64,000 bases of DNA. Origin: JADKFD01 sp050250665. Its GTDB lineage: Bacteria > Pseudomonadota > Gammaproteobacteria > Xanthomonadales > SZUA-5. The DNA lies in assembly GCA_050250665.1 (NCBI GenBank), contig JBFWOF010000015.1, forward strand, positions 47,858 to 111,857. Reading direction: 5' to 3'. The notes below the pieces were generated by a model. That model was not told the DNA's origin and searched no databases. It worked only from the letters and a program-made list of their open reading frames with translations. Of this stretch, positions 51,573-60,324 are shown one piece after another (position 1 is the first letter of the stretch; each line of letters begins with the position of its first letter). A program made the translations under genes and the position numbers.

Positions 51573-54125
51573 TCAGGGCTTTTCCTGCTCCCGGATGGCC
51601 CGCAACAACTGCGCCGTCGGATCGCGCTGGCGCGGCCCGCAGGGCGGTATCACCAGCGTGGTGTATTCCTCAAAACGGGCCCGCGCCAGGTTGGCCAACG
51701 GCAGCCGGTCGGCCCGGAACGGCTCCACTGACAAGCGTGCCGCTTCGTAGAGAATGACTTCGTGATCGGCCGGGTAGTCCTGCAGCAGGCGCTCGACCAG
51801 CTTCTGGATTTCCTCCGGCTCGGCATGAAATCGGGTGCAGGCGGTGTCCCCGGTGAGCGCTACCTGCCACAGCAGCAGCAGGCTGCGGGTGTCGATCTGC
51901 CGCTCTTCCAGCAGGAACTGGGTCGCTTCCACCGACTGCACGCCACTGCGTCCCGGGTCTATGCCGAGATCGGCGTAGAGGCAGGCTTCGGCCGAGATGC
52001 CGGGCTCCATGCGGGCGCTGAATCCCGCTTCCCGGGCCTTGCGGATGACCCCGTGCGGGACATCGGCAAAGACGCCAGGGTGGCCGTAGAACACCGCGCA
52101 AACGCGCTTGCCGGCGCGCACCTCGGCCATGATGGCCGCTTCCATTTCCCGGTAGGTCTGACGCCGGTCCTTACCCTCGGCGTAGTACACGCGCAGGTCG
52201 ATCAGATCGGGGCGCAGTTCGGCAATCATCCCGAAGGCGGCGCCATCAGTCAGTACCAGCACGCTTTCGGCCTCCTGGATCTCCGACAGGCAGCGCGAAC
52301 TGAGATGACGTCCCAGCTGGATGCCGCTGCCGACGACCACCAACCCGGACTCGACCTTGTCCAGGGCCGGAAGATGGGCGGCATCGATGATGCGATTACG
52401 GCCACTGCGTTTGGCCTGATACAGCGCAATATCCGCGCTGCGCAGGACGTTCTCGAGCGGCAGTGCCGCTTCGCGCGTTGCGCACAGGCCGTAGCTGAGG
52501 CTGTACTCGACCTGCAGTCCCTCAAAGACCACCGGCGCTATCCGACGGCGCAGATCCTCGATCAGGAAACGGGCCTGTTCGGCGCTGCCTTCGATCAACA
52601 TCGTGAACTCTTCGCCGCCGCTGCGGCCGACCACGGCGGCCTTGGGAAAGACCTCACGCAGGAGCAGGCCGAAGCTGCGCAGCACCGCATCGCCCGCAGC
52701 GTGGCCGTAGCGATCGTTGATCTGCTTGAAGCTGTCGATATCGGCCACGATGGCCGTGAACGGAACCGATTCACGTTGACAGCGCGCCAGCAGGGCGCGG
52801 CCAAAGCGCACCGTACTCTGATGGTTGTAGAGGCCGGTCAGGCCATCGTGCTCGGACAACTCGCGATAACGTCGACGCTCCACCAGCGTGCGCAGCAACC
52901 ATGAGATCAACAGCGCCGTAATCAACACCAGGCACAGCAGCCCCAGTCCCTGTAGCCATTGCATCCTGGAACGCGCAGCAATTTCTGCGGCCTGCAGGGC
53001 GCGCTCGTCGCGCAGCGCCGAAATCTGCTTTTCCTTGGCCTGGGTATCGAACTGCATCTGCAGATAAGCCATCCGCCGCTCGCGGGCGTTCTGGTCCAGG
53101 TACTCATGCGCGCTCCGGGCCAGGCGCAGTTGCTCCAGCGCGCCGACCGGATCGCCCTTGCGCGCGAGAATCTCGCTCAGCAGCGAGCGCGCCGCCTCGA
53201 TGTTGTCGCGTGCCTGCTGCTGCTCGAAGGTCGGCAAGGCTTCCTCCAGCAATGCCCGGGCCGCATCCAGCGATTCGCCCGAGTACAGCATGGCCCTTGC
53301 CAGCAGCACCCCGGTTTCCAGCACGCCGCTGGTGAATCCCGCGGCGGCAAACTGGGCCCGCGCATCCGTCAGCCAGGGAATGGCGTGGGCGTAGCGCTCC
53401 TGCGCCAGCAGGGATTTGCCCACGCCCTTGTGGCCATCGGCAACGAAGACCGGATCCTCGGCGCGGCCGCAGACATCGATCTGCTCGCGGCTGGTCGATT
53501 CGGCCTGCGCGGTGTGGCCGATCTCATCGAGGGCCTTGGAAAAATCGGACAGCGCTATGCAGACGTCGCGATCGGTGCCGCCAGAGCGCGCCCCGTCCAG
53601 GGCTTGCTCGGCGTAGTCCATGGCCAGCCGCTCTTCGCCGGCGCGCAGATACAGATAGGACGCCATTCCGAGCATTCTGGGTTGCGGCGTATCGATCTGG
53701 TCCAGCAGGGACAGGCCTTCGGCCAACCAGGCAAAGGCCCGCGGATACTCGCTGACATTGGTGGTGATGTTGACCGCCAGCGTGAGGGCCCGTATCCGCA
53801 ATTCCGGGGGCACCTGACGTTGCAGCATGTCTTCCAGCATCAGCAGGCCGCTGGCGTAGTCGCCACGCAAGGCGTGGTTGCGCGCTTCCACCAGTTCAAT
53901 CCGGAAGCGCAGGGGGTCTTCAAGGCTGACGCGATCGGGTCCGAGTTCCTTGATCAGCTCCGCCGACACCTGCCAGGGTTCGGTCTTGTTGCTGAGCTCG
54001 ATGGCTTCGACGCGTTGCTCGATGGTCTGGGATGCGGCGCTACTGGCGGCTGCCAGGGCCAGCAGACACAACAGACAGAGACCGGCTTGAAAGCCGCTGA
54101 GGCGCCGTCTGTGAACGCTGGCCAT
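51573..54125 (-). CDS. TPR-membrane-GGDEF diguanylate cyclase fused to a borosin-type peptide N-methyltransferase
   Basis: Fusion protein of 850 aa. A signal-like helix (10-32) precedes a TPR-rich, probably periplasmic sensor (35-350), a coiled coil (350-385) and a membrane helix (389-412). A GGDEF domain follows (420-585) with intact GRSGGEEF (503-507) and DIDSFKQINDRYGH, but no RxxD inhibitory site. Residues 590-830 are a tetrapyrrole-methylase fold of the borosin kind: GLVVVGSGIQ, then YYAEGKDRRQTYREM with Arg654 and Tyr658, FYGHPGVF with Tyr680, PGISAEACLYADLGIDP and EATQFLLEERQID. These match fungal OphMA, including the Arg/Tyr/Tyr set implicated in its catalysis. The precursor-like gene lies 17 bp upstream. 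Predicted to make c-di-GMP and to methylate backbone amides of the peptide. Confidence 0.85.
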   Translation of the reverse strand: MASVHRRRLSGFQAGLCLLCLLALAAASSAASQTIEQRVEAIELSNKTEPWQVSAELIKELGPDRVSLEDPLRFRIELVEARNHALRGDYASGLLMLEDMLQRQVPPELRIRALTLAVNITTNVSEYPRAFAWLAEGLSLLDQIDTPQPRMLGMASYLYLRAGEERLAMDYAEQALDGARSGGTDRDVCIALSDFSKALDEIGHTAQAESTSREQIDVCGRAEDPVFVADGHKGVGKSLLAQERYAHAIPWLTDARAQFAAAGFTSGVLETGVLLARAMLYSGESLDAARALLEEALPTFEQQQARDNIEAARSLLSEILARKGDPVGALEQLRLARSAHEYLDQNARERRMAYLQMQFDTQAKEKQISALRDERALQAAEIAARSRMQWLQGLGLLCLVLITALLISWLLRTLVERRRYRELSEHDGLTGLYNHQSTVRFGRALLARCQRESVPFTAIVADIDSFKQINDRYGHAAGDAVLRSFGLLLREVFPKAAVVGRSGGEEFTMLIEGSAEQARFLIEDLRRRIAPVVFEGLQVEYSLSYGLCATREAALPLENVLRSADIALYQAKRSGRNRIIDAAHLPALDKVESGLVVVGSGIQLGRHLSSRCLSEIQEAESVLVLTDGAAFGMIAELRPDLIDLRVYYAEGKDRRQTYREMEAAIMAEVRAGKRVCAVFYGHPGVFADVPHGVIRKAREAGFSARMEPGISAEACLYADLGIDPGRSGVQSVEATQFLLEERQIDTRSLLLLWQVALTGDTACTRFHAEPEEIQKLVERLLQDYPADHEVILYEAARLSVEPFRADRLPLANLARARFEEYTTLVIPPCGPRQRDPTAQLLRAIREQEKP

Positions 54126-54142
54126 GCGGGCTGGACAAGGGA

Positions 54143-54361
54143 TCAGCTGTCGTAGGCGCTGATCGTGCTGTTGGTGGCAAACTGCCCGTCCTTCAGCCCG
54201 GTGAGGCGCTTGATCGCCTCGTAGTCCTTGTTCAGGAGGGCGTCGCGCTCTTCGTCGCTGAGACCGAAGCGCTGAATGACCCCTGCCGGATCGCGGTGAT
54301 ATTCGTTGCTGAGCGCGGCATCGGCCCCCAGCTGCTTCATCAGACGCAAGAGACTGGACAT
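54143..54361 (-). CDS. Candidate split-borosin precursor peptide (72 aa)
   Basis: A 72-codon gene 17 bp upstream of the methyltransferase fusion, same strand. The helical leader has LLRLMKQLGADAALSNEY, DPAGVIQRFGLSDEE and DALLNKDYEAIKRLTG. This is the same order and spacing as the borosin-binding domain of SonA, the precursor of the Shewanella SonM-SonA split borosin. The last part, GQFATNSTISAYDS, is short, polar and likely flexible, as expected for a core. In SonA the methylated residues lie close to a VISHG-like end, and TIS at 66-68 here is at the matching place. No signal peptide. The ATG at 54361 has GGGA about ten bases upstream. Confidence 0.8.
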   Translation of the reverse strand: MSSLLRLMKQLGADAALSNEYHRDPAGVIQRFGLSDEERDALLNKDYEAIKRLTGLKDGQFATNSTISAYDS

Positions 54362-54485
54362 GAGAGTTTCCCGGCAGAAACGCAGTTCACTGGAGTGTCG
54401 AGCGCGGCACCCAGGCGCCCGAAATCACGACGCCGCAAGTTATCACATTCGGACAAGATTGAGTGGCCCGGGGGCGGCCCCAGCG

Positions 54486-56945
54486 TCAGTCTGAAGCTGC
54501 CCCGCACTTCGCTGAACCAGGGCATTTACGGGACACCACACTAGCCGCGACTTGTTCGGCCCGAGCCCGGGCGATCAAGTCCTGTGCGCGTCTGGACTCA
54601 CGACTCTCGTTGCCGAAGGCATCGCTCAGTCTGGGGGCCGCATCTTCAAGCAGGACCAATGCTTCCTTCGGCCGTCCCGTCTGCAAGAGAAACTCGGCCT
54701 GTGTGGTCTGCAGCACCGCCCAGCGCGGATGATCCTCACCGAGCGCTGGACGCAGGATGGCGCCACTGCGCTCGAGCAAGTGGCCGGCCCGCTCAGTCCG
54801 ACCCAGCGCCAGGCAGGCTCGCGCCTGATTGTGCAGGGTGACGCCCACCCGCACGTGCTCGCTGCCCAGCGCCGCCATCAGCGCCTGCTCGGCTTGCTCG
54901 AAATAGGGCAGGGCGGCATCGGCGTGGCCCTGTGCCTCCAGCGCCGCCGCGAGATTGTTGAGTTCGGTACCGGTGTGCATGGATTCATTGCCCAGGCGCT
55001 GCTGGAAGATCGCAAGGGCCCGTCGGTGTTCGACCTCGGCTCTGTGCGCGTCTCCGGCCCGCAGGGCGCTGGTGCCCAGATTGCCGTAGACCGTGGCCAG
55101 ACCGGCGCTGTCACTGCCCCAGGCCTCGGCGGTCAGTTCGGCCACGCGTTCGAGGGTGGCCAGAGCCAGGGCGTGCTGGCCATCGCGGCTGGCGTAGAGC
55201 GCCAGATCATTGCGCATGTCCAGCGTGCGCAGATCGCTGTCGCCCCACAGTTCACGGGCGAGGTCCAGGGCCTGCTGCTGCAGTTGCAGGGCAGCTCGGG
55301 TATCGCCGCGATCGCTTGCGATACGGGCACGCACGGTCGCCAGCTGGCGTAGCAGGTCGGCGTCCTGGCTGCTGTCGATCCATCCGGCCGCCTGATCGGC
55401 GAAAGCCTGGGCCTGGTCGTAGTCACTCTGCAGGTAGGCATTGTCAGCCCGCAGAAGCAACACCTCGGCATTGAATGTCGGTGCGTCAGAAGCATGGCGC
55501 TGCGACAGCGCCCGAGCGCGCTCTTCGGCGGCGTCAAACTCGCCGGCGTCGCTCTCGACCCGGGCCTGCAGCAATTCGATCCGATCCGCCTCCAGCGTAC
55601 CGGTGTCCGCCAGTGCCTGCTGTGCCTGTTCGAAACTGCGCCGGGCGTCGTCGTACAACTCCAGGCTGTGCTGCGCCCGCCCCAGCGCCAGAAGCACCCG
55701 CGTGCGCACGGGCGCGGGCAGGTCTCGGGCACTGACTCGGGTGCTGGCACTGGCCAGGAGCTCGCGGGCGCTGGCGCTGCCGCCGGGATACTGCTCGGGA
55801 TCGGCTGCTGTGTAGGTGTCGATGAGCAGGGCGACGACCTGTTCGGCGGTGTCACGCTCCAGCCGTGTCTGTCGATACTGGTCGTAGAACTGCAAGGCAA
55901 ACATGGCGGCCATTGCCACAAAGGCGCCAGCGATGCTCAGCGGCCAGCGATAACGGCGCAGGATGCAGCGCAAGGCATAGCCGATCGTCCGCGGCATGGC
56001 CATCAGCGCTTGCCGCTGCAACCAGCGATCCAGATCATCGGCCAGCTCGTGAGCATCGGCGTAGCGTGCACCCGGCTGCATCGCCAGCGCCCGATCGATC
56101 AACGACGCCAGTTCACGGCAGCGCAGCGCATCCAGCTGCCGCGAGCGCAAGCGCGAGGGCTGAAGCTCATCGACGCGCTCATGGGCTATGCGCTGAAGCA
56201 GATCGGGCAGCGCAGGCGCCGAGTCATTCAGCCATGCCCGAATCGGCGCATTCACGGCCAATCGCAGCAGCGCCCCCAGCGCGAAGACATCGCTGCGGGC
56301 GTCGATGACCGCATCGGAACGAGCCTGTTCCGGACTCATGAATCCTGGCGAGCCACCGGCCTGATCGCCGTCGTCGCTGCCGATGGCGCGGGCGATGCCA
56401 AAATCAATCACCCGCAAGCGGGCGTCGCCCTCGATCTCCGAGACCAGCACATTGGCTGGCTTCAGATCGCAGTGAACAATGCCGCGGCGATGGGCGTGTC
56501 CGACAATGCGACAAAGATCGCGCAGCACGCGCACCCGCGCCACCGTATCCAGTCCCTGCCGGACCCAGTACTGATCCAGGCGCGAACCTGACACATATTC
56601 CATGGCGAAGTAGGCGGTGCCATCGCTGCTGCTGCCGGCGTCATAGAGCTGAGCGACACCCGGATGGGCCAGACTGGCCAATGCCTGCCGCTCCAGATCG
56701 AATCGTGCCCTGGCCTGCTGATCCAGCTGCGCGTGCAGCACCATCTTGATGGCCACGGTACGCCGGACCGGCTCGGTCTGTTCCGCCTGATAGACCACAC
56801 CCATGCCACCGCGTCCCAGCAGGCGCTCGATGCGGTAGCGCCCGAATCGGGTTCCTGGCGGCAATTCCCGCGCCGTCGAAGATCGAGCCTTGCGCTCGAA
56901 TTCTTCCGTGAGCGACAGCAGATCGGTATCGGCCACGCTGCTCAT
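54486..56945 (-). CDS. Ser/Thr protein kinase with membrane helix and TPR sensor
   Basis: Kinase of 819 aa. The kinase domain (35-300) has the glycine loop LGRGGMGVV, VAIK lysine, catalytic loop HCDLKPANV (Cys replaces the usual Arg before Asp), DFG as VIDFGIA and SPEQAR. One membrane helix follows (about 335-355), then roughly ten TPR-like repeats, including several of the TPR_12 (kinesin light chain-like) type. It overlaps the FHA regulator gene upstream (ATGA), so both are coexpressed. The last residues (KCPGSAKCGAASD) are unusual. It reads towards the precursor peptide gene, 125 bp away. Confidence 0.88.
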   Translation of the reverse strand: MSSVADTDLLSLTEEFERKARSSTARELPPGTRFGRYRIERLLGRGGMGVVYQAEQTEPVRRTVAIKMVLHAQLDQQARARFDLERQALASLAHPGVAQLYDAGSSSDGTAYFAMEYVSGSRLDQYWVRQGLDTVARVRVLRDLCRIVGHAHRRGIVHCDLKPANVLVSEIEGDARLRVIDFGIARAIGSDDGDQAGGSPGFMSPEQARSDAVIDARSDVFALGALLRLAVNAPIRAWLNDSAPALPDLLQRIAHERVDELQPSRLRSRQLDALRCRELASLIDRALAMQPGARYADAHELADDLDRWLQRQALMAMPRTIGYALRCILRRYRWPLSIAGAFVAMAAMFALQFYDQYRQTRLERDTAEQVVALLIDTYTAADPEQYPGGSASARELLASASTRVSARDLPAPVRTRVLLALGRAQHSLELYDDARRSFEQAQQALADTGTLEADRIELLQARVESDAGEFDAAEERARALSQRHASDAPTFNAEVLLLRADNAYLQSDYDQAQAFADQAAGWIDSSQDADLLRQLATVRARIASDRGDTRAALQLQQQALDLARELWGDSDLRTLDMRNDLALYASRDGQHALALATLERVAELTAEAWGSDSAGLATVYGNLGTSALRAGDAHRAEVEHRRALAIFQQRLGNESMHTGTELNNLAAALEAQGHADAALPYFEQAEQALMAALGSEHVRVGVTLHNQARACLALGRTERAGHLLERSGAILRPALGEDHPRWAVLQTTQAEFLLQTGRPKEALVLLEDAAPRLSDAFGNESRESRRAQDLIARARAEQVAASVVSRKCPGSAKCGAASD

Positions 56946-58636
56946 GCCGTCTCGCTCTCGCTGCCGGGACGCGACAGCCGATGTTCCTTCAGCTTCTTGT
57001 AGAAGCTGGTCTTGCCGATGCCGAGCAAGGTCCAGGCCCGTTCTGGCTGACCGCCGGCCAGCGCCAGAGCGGCAATCAGGGCTTCCCGTTCGGCGCGTGC
57101 GACGGCCCCATCCAGTGTCAGATCCGCCATCGCTGCCGGCTCGTCGCGGACGGACTCGGGCAGATGCTCGCGGTCCAGCGCTTCACCTTCGTCAAGCACA
57201 ATCACCGCATGCTCGATCGCCTGCTTGAGTTCACGCACATTTCCGGGCCAGGACCAGCGTTGCAAGGCCAGCAGTGCGGCCGCCGTGATGCCTGGACTGT
57301 GGCGCCGGTTGCGTGTCAGAGACTGCTGGAAGAAGTGGATGGCCAGTGGCGCAATGTCGACGCGGCGCTCCCGCAACGGTGGCACCCGGGCACTGAAGCC
57401 GGCGATGCGATGGAACAGGTCGAGGCGGAATCGACCCGCCGCGATTTCCGTCGGCAGATCGCGATGAGTGGCAGCAATCACCCGTACATCGATGCGTGTC
57501 GGCGCCTTCGCGCCCACCCGCAGCACCTCGCCTGCTTCCAGCACTCGCAACAGGCGTACCTGGGTGTCGGCAGCGGTGTCGCCAATTTCATCCAGAAACA
57601 GACTGCCGCCATCGGCTCGCTCGAACAGGCCGGGTCGGGCCTCCACCCCGGTGGCGGCGCCGCGCTCGACGCCGAAAAGCTCGGCTTCCAGCAGTTCGCG
57701 CGACAGTGCGGCGCAGTTCAGCGCCAGAAATGGCCGCTCGGCGCGGGGCGATTGCTGATGCACCCAGCGCGCCAGCAGTTCCTTGCCTACCCCGGTTTCG
57801 CCCAGCAACAGCACCGGAACCCTGGCTTTGGCGGCTCTCGCCAATTGCTTGACCAGCTCACGCATGTCGGGATCGGCACTGGGAACCCCATCGGGCTGCG
57901 CCATGCCGTGAGCAACCGCGTCAGCGCCAACTTCTACTGCGGGCGCCGCCCAGCGCAGCATTTCCTCACCCAGCCGCGTCAGTGCCTGTCGCGCCGGCGC
58001 TGTTTCGACCTCGGCCCAGAGTTCCCAGACCTCCGTTCGGGCCAGGCAGTCCATGGCCTCGGGATCACCCTCTCCTGCGTGGGCACCCAGCGTCTGATCC
58101 GTGGCGCGCCGCAGTTGCAGCTGGCGGATTCCGGGCGCGGTCACCCAGCGTTGCAGCAGTGCCCCAAGCTCGCGCCCTGTCGCCGGCTGCCGGCACCAGT
58201 CGAGGGCGGCCTGCTGCAGTTCGCGGCTGAGGTCGTGAACGGCGGTGTCCAGATCCGCAGACGGATCGGTCCGATCCTGATCGTCCGAGTCGGCGGCAGC
58301 AACGGGCAGGACAAAGGCGAGTTCATCGAGTCCGCCCTGGCGTTCGCGCAGGCGCACACGAGCGGCGCCCAGTTGCAGTTCGACATCGCCACTGTAGGCC
58401 CCATGACCGATGCGGACACCGTCCACGCGAGTGCCGTTGGTCGAACCCAGATCGCGCACGATCAGCCCGCGATCGGCGCAGATCACCAACTCGGCGTGCT
58501 CGCGCGACACGCCGGGGGCATCGATCAGCAGATCGCTGTTACCGCCGCGGCCGAGGAGATATCGCCCTGGCGCCAGATCGCGCCTGGGCAAGGTCGATTC
58601 CAGCCATTCGAGTTTGTAGCGTATCGACACCAGCAA
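56942..58636 (-). CDS. FHA-AAA+ Fis-type regulator with degenerate GAFTGA loop
   Basis: Protein of 564 aa. An FHA domain (about 25-95: YLLGRGGNSDLLIDAPGVSREHAEL, then LGSTNGTRVDG) recognises phosphothreonine. A linker is followed by an AAA+ domain with Walker A GETGVGKE and Walker B DGGSLFLDEIGD, then a Fis-type helix-turn-helix. The sigma-54 contact loop, normally GAFTGA, is GAATGV, so activation of sigma-54 polymerase may be lost. It likely reads phosphorylation by the kinase encoded just downstream. The start is unusual: TTG at 58636 or GTG at 58630, with no ATG in frame near. Confidence 0.82.
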   Translation of the reverse strand: MLVSIRYKLEWLESTLPRRDLAPGRYLLGRGGNSDLLIDAPGVSREHAELVICADRGLIVRDLGSTNGTRVDGVRIGHGAYSGDVELQLGAARVRLRERQGGLDELAFVLPVAAADSDDQDRTDPSADLDTAVHDLSRELQQAALDWCRQPATGRELGALLQRWVTAPGIRQLQLRRATDQTLGAHAGEGDPEAMDCLARTEVWELWAEVETAPARQALTRLGEEMLRWAAPAVEVGADAVAHGMAQPDGVPSADPDMRELVKQLARAAKARVPVLLLGETGVGKELLARWVHQQSPRAERPFLALNCAALSRELLEAELFGVERGAATGVEARPGLFERADGGSLFLDEIGDTAADTQVRLLRVLEAGEVLRVGAKAPTRIDVRVIAATHRDLPTEIAAGRFRLDLFHRIAGFSARVPPLRERRVDIAPLAIHFFQQSLTRNRRHSPGITAAALLALQRWSWPGNVRELKQAIEHAVIVLDEGEALDREHLPESVRDEPAAMADLTLDGAVARAEREALIAALALAGGQPERAWTLLGIGKTSFYKKLKEHRLSRPGSESETA

Positions 58637-58879
58637 GTTGCCCGAGACATCGGCAAGTCCGACGGATTATGCGCAAAACCCGGCGGGGCAGTCATCGACC
58701 CCTGGCCCATGCCTGCCTGGCCACAGCGCTCAGCGCTGAGCCGAATCAGCGCTCGCGATGGCCTCGTCATTCGATGAGCCAGTTTCGCGCGACATCACGC
58801 TTGACCCCAGTAGACAAGGCGCCCGCGACTGCAGGGGCCAGGGCTTTCACTTTCGGAGCCACGCTCCAATGGGGGAAAA

Positions 58880-59482
58880 ATGACCAGCAATGCGACCGTG
58901 TCCACGCCAGCAGCTGCAACTTTCGTTCAATGGCGCGGGGCATCTCTGGTGACTCTGGAGGAGCCGAAAGGGGCCACTGGGCGTGACCTCCTTCCCCGCG
59001 GGATTCGCGGCCATGCCGCAACCCATCGTTCCGACGCATTTTGCTGGATACCGTTCGCGACGCTGACCAGTCCTGCAAACGAATCGGCAACCGCGCCGAA
59101 TTCGCCGACCGTTGCCCTTGCCAACAAGCGGCGCAGTTCCACCCTCCTGGATCGATTGCAACGCGCGATCGAAGAGCACCTGGCAGAGGACTGTTTCGAT
59201 GTGCAGGCCTTGGCCACGGCCATGAACCAGGACCGAACCACCCTCTTCAGGCTCGTCAAGTCCAGTCTGGGAATGAGTCCCAGTGCCCTGATTCGTGAAA
59301 TCCGACTGCGTCGCGCAAAAGACCTTCTGGAATCGGGTGATGGCCGCGTCAGCGACATCGCCTATGCCGTGGGTTACAAGTCTGTCGCCCACTTCTCCAC
59401 CAGCTTCCGCCAGCGCTTCGGACTGGCGCCGTCGCAACTTGCCGTAACCGAAAACTTGCGGTGGGCGCTGGGATCGCCCTGA
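58880..59482 (+). CDS. AraC-type helix-turn-helix regulator
   Basis: A 200-aa protein with a C-terminal AraC DNA-binding domain (about 88-190). FDVQALATAMNQDRTTLFRLVKSSLGMSPSALIREIRLRRAKDLLES is followed by VSDIAYAVGYKSVAHFSTSFRQRFG. The N-terminal 85 residues are low complexity and match no effector domain I know. Divergent from the FHA regulator gene. Targets unknown. Confidence 0.82.
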   Translation: MTSNATVSTPAAATFVQWRGASLVTLEEPKGATGRDLLPRGIRGHAATHRSDAFCWIPFATLTSPANESATAPNSPTVALANKRRSSTLLDRLQRAIEEHLAEDCFDVQALATAMNQDRTTLFRLVKSSLGMSPSALIREIRLRRAKDLLESGDGRVSDIAYAVGYKSVAHFSTSFRQRFGLAPSQLAVTENLRWALGSP

Positions 59483-59745
59483 TCCACACCAGCGCGGGTT
59501 CTGCCGGCAACCATCGCGGCAGAAGGGTAGCTCGACCGATTTCGACAGCCTGACGCCTTGCCGGAATCAGCAGCGGTCCTGAATGCGCTCGTCGCGGACT
59601 GATCGGGCTGACGACCGGCCAATCGACGTGCTTGTCACCGGCTTCGCTGTTAAAGTCACGGATCGTTTCCTCGAAACCCCTGACTGGACCGGATGACAGA
59701 GGCTTCCACGGACGACTGCGAGCCTTGCAAAGGCAGACTGGGGCG

Positions 59746-60324
59746 ATGAATCGCGCTCCGGAACCGCCAGACGGCGCGAGCAATGCAGCCGGCGCGGAGG
59801 GAATCAGCTCCGAGGAACTGGTGGCGGACCTCTACCAGAACCTGCGGCGGATGGCTCATCGGCAGTTGCGGGGTGAGCACGCCGGACACAGTCTCAACAC
59901 CACGGCGCTGGTGCACGAAGCCTGGCTCAAGCTGGTGGCGAGTTACCCGGACCTGCGATTCGAGGATGAGCGCGAGTTCCTGGCGCTGTCCGGGCATCTG
60001 ATGCGTAGAGTGCTGACCGATCACGCCCGCCGGCTGAATCAGCTCAAGCGCGGTGGCGACCAACTGCGGGTGACGACCTACACCCAGGGACTGGATGCGC
60101 CGTCGGTGGACGTCGATATCGAGGAGCTGCTGGCGCTGGACCTGGCTCTGACGCGCCTTCAGGAACTGGATCGGCGTCAGGTTCAGGTGGTGGAGCTACG
60201 TTATTTCGCCGGCTTCTCGATCGAAGAAACCGCGGAATTGATGGACCTGTCGCCCGCGACCGTCAAGCGCGAGTGGGCAATGGCCAGGGCCTGGCTGCGC
60301 AGCAGCTTGCGAGAGGACGCATGA
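59746..60324 (+). CDS. ECF sigma factor paired with a Ser/Thr kinase (TIGR02999 type)
   Basis: Sigma factor of 192 aa. Region 2 is LVADLYQNLRRMAHRQLRG and HSLNTTALVHEAWLKL. Region 4 is RRQVQVVELRYFAGFSIEETAELMDLSPATVKREW. This is the ECF group usually linked to a kinase, where phosphorylation rather than an anti-sigma controls it. It overlaps the kinase gene (ATGA at 60321), consistent with that. The start at 59746 is chosen because upstream residues are not family-like. Confidence 0.88.
   Translation: MNRAPEPPDGASNAAGAEGISSEELVADLYQNLRRMAHRQLRGEHAGHSLNTTALVHEAWLKLVASYPDLRFEDEREFLALSGHLMRRVLTDHARRLNQLKRGGDQLRVTTYTQGLDAPSVDVDIEELLALDLALTRLQELDRRQVQVVELRYFAGFSIEETAELMDLSPATVKREWAMARAWLRSSLREDA

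Noticed and set aside
51573..52358. Methylase domain as cobalamin/sirohaem (CobA-like) enzyme
   Set aside because: The fold is shared, but FYGHPGVF, the GKxRxxTY segment and PGISAEACLYADLGIDP are borosin-specific in my knowledge. No tetrapyrrole genes lie nearby, and a SonA-like gene does.
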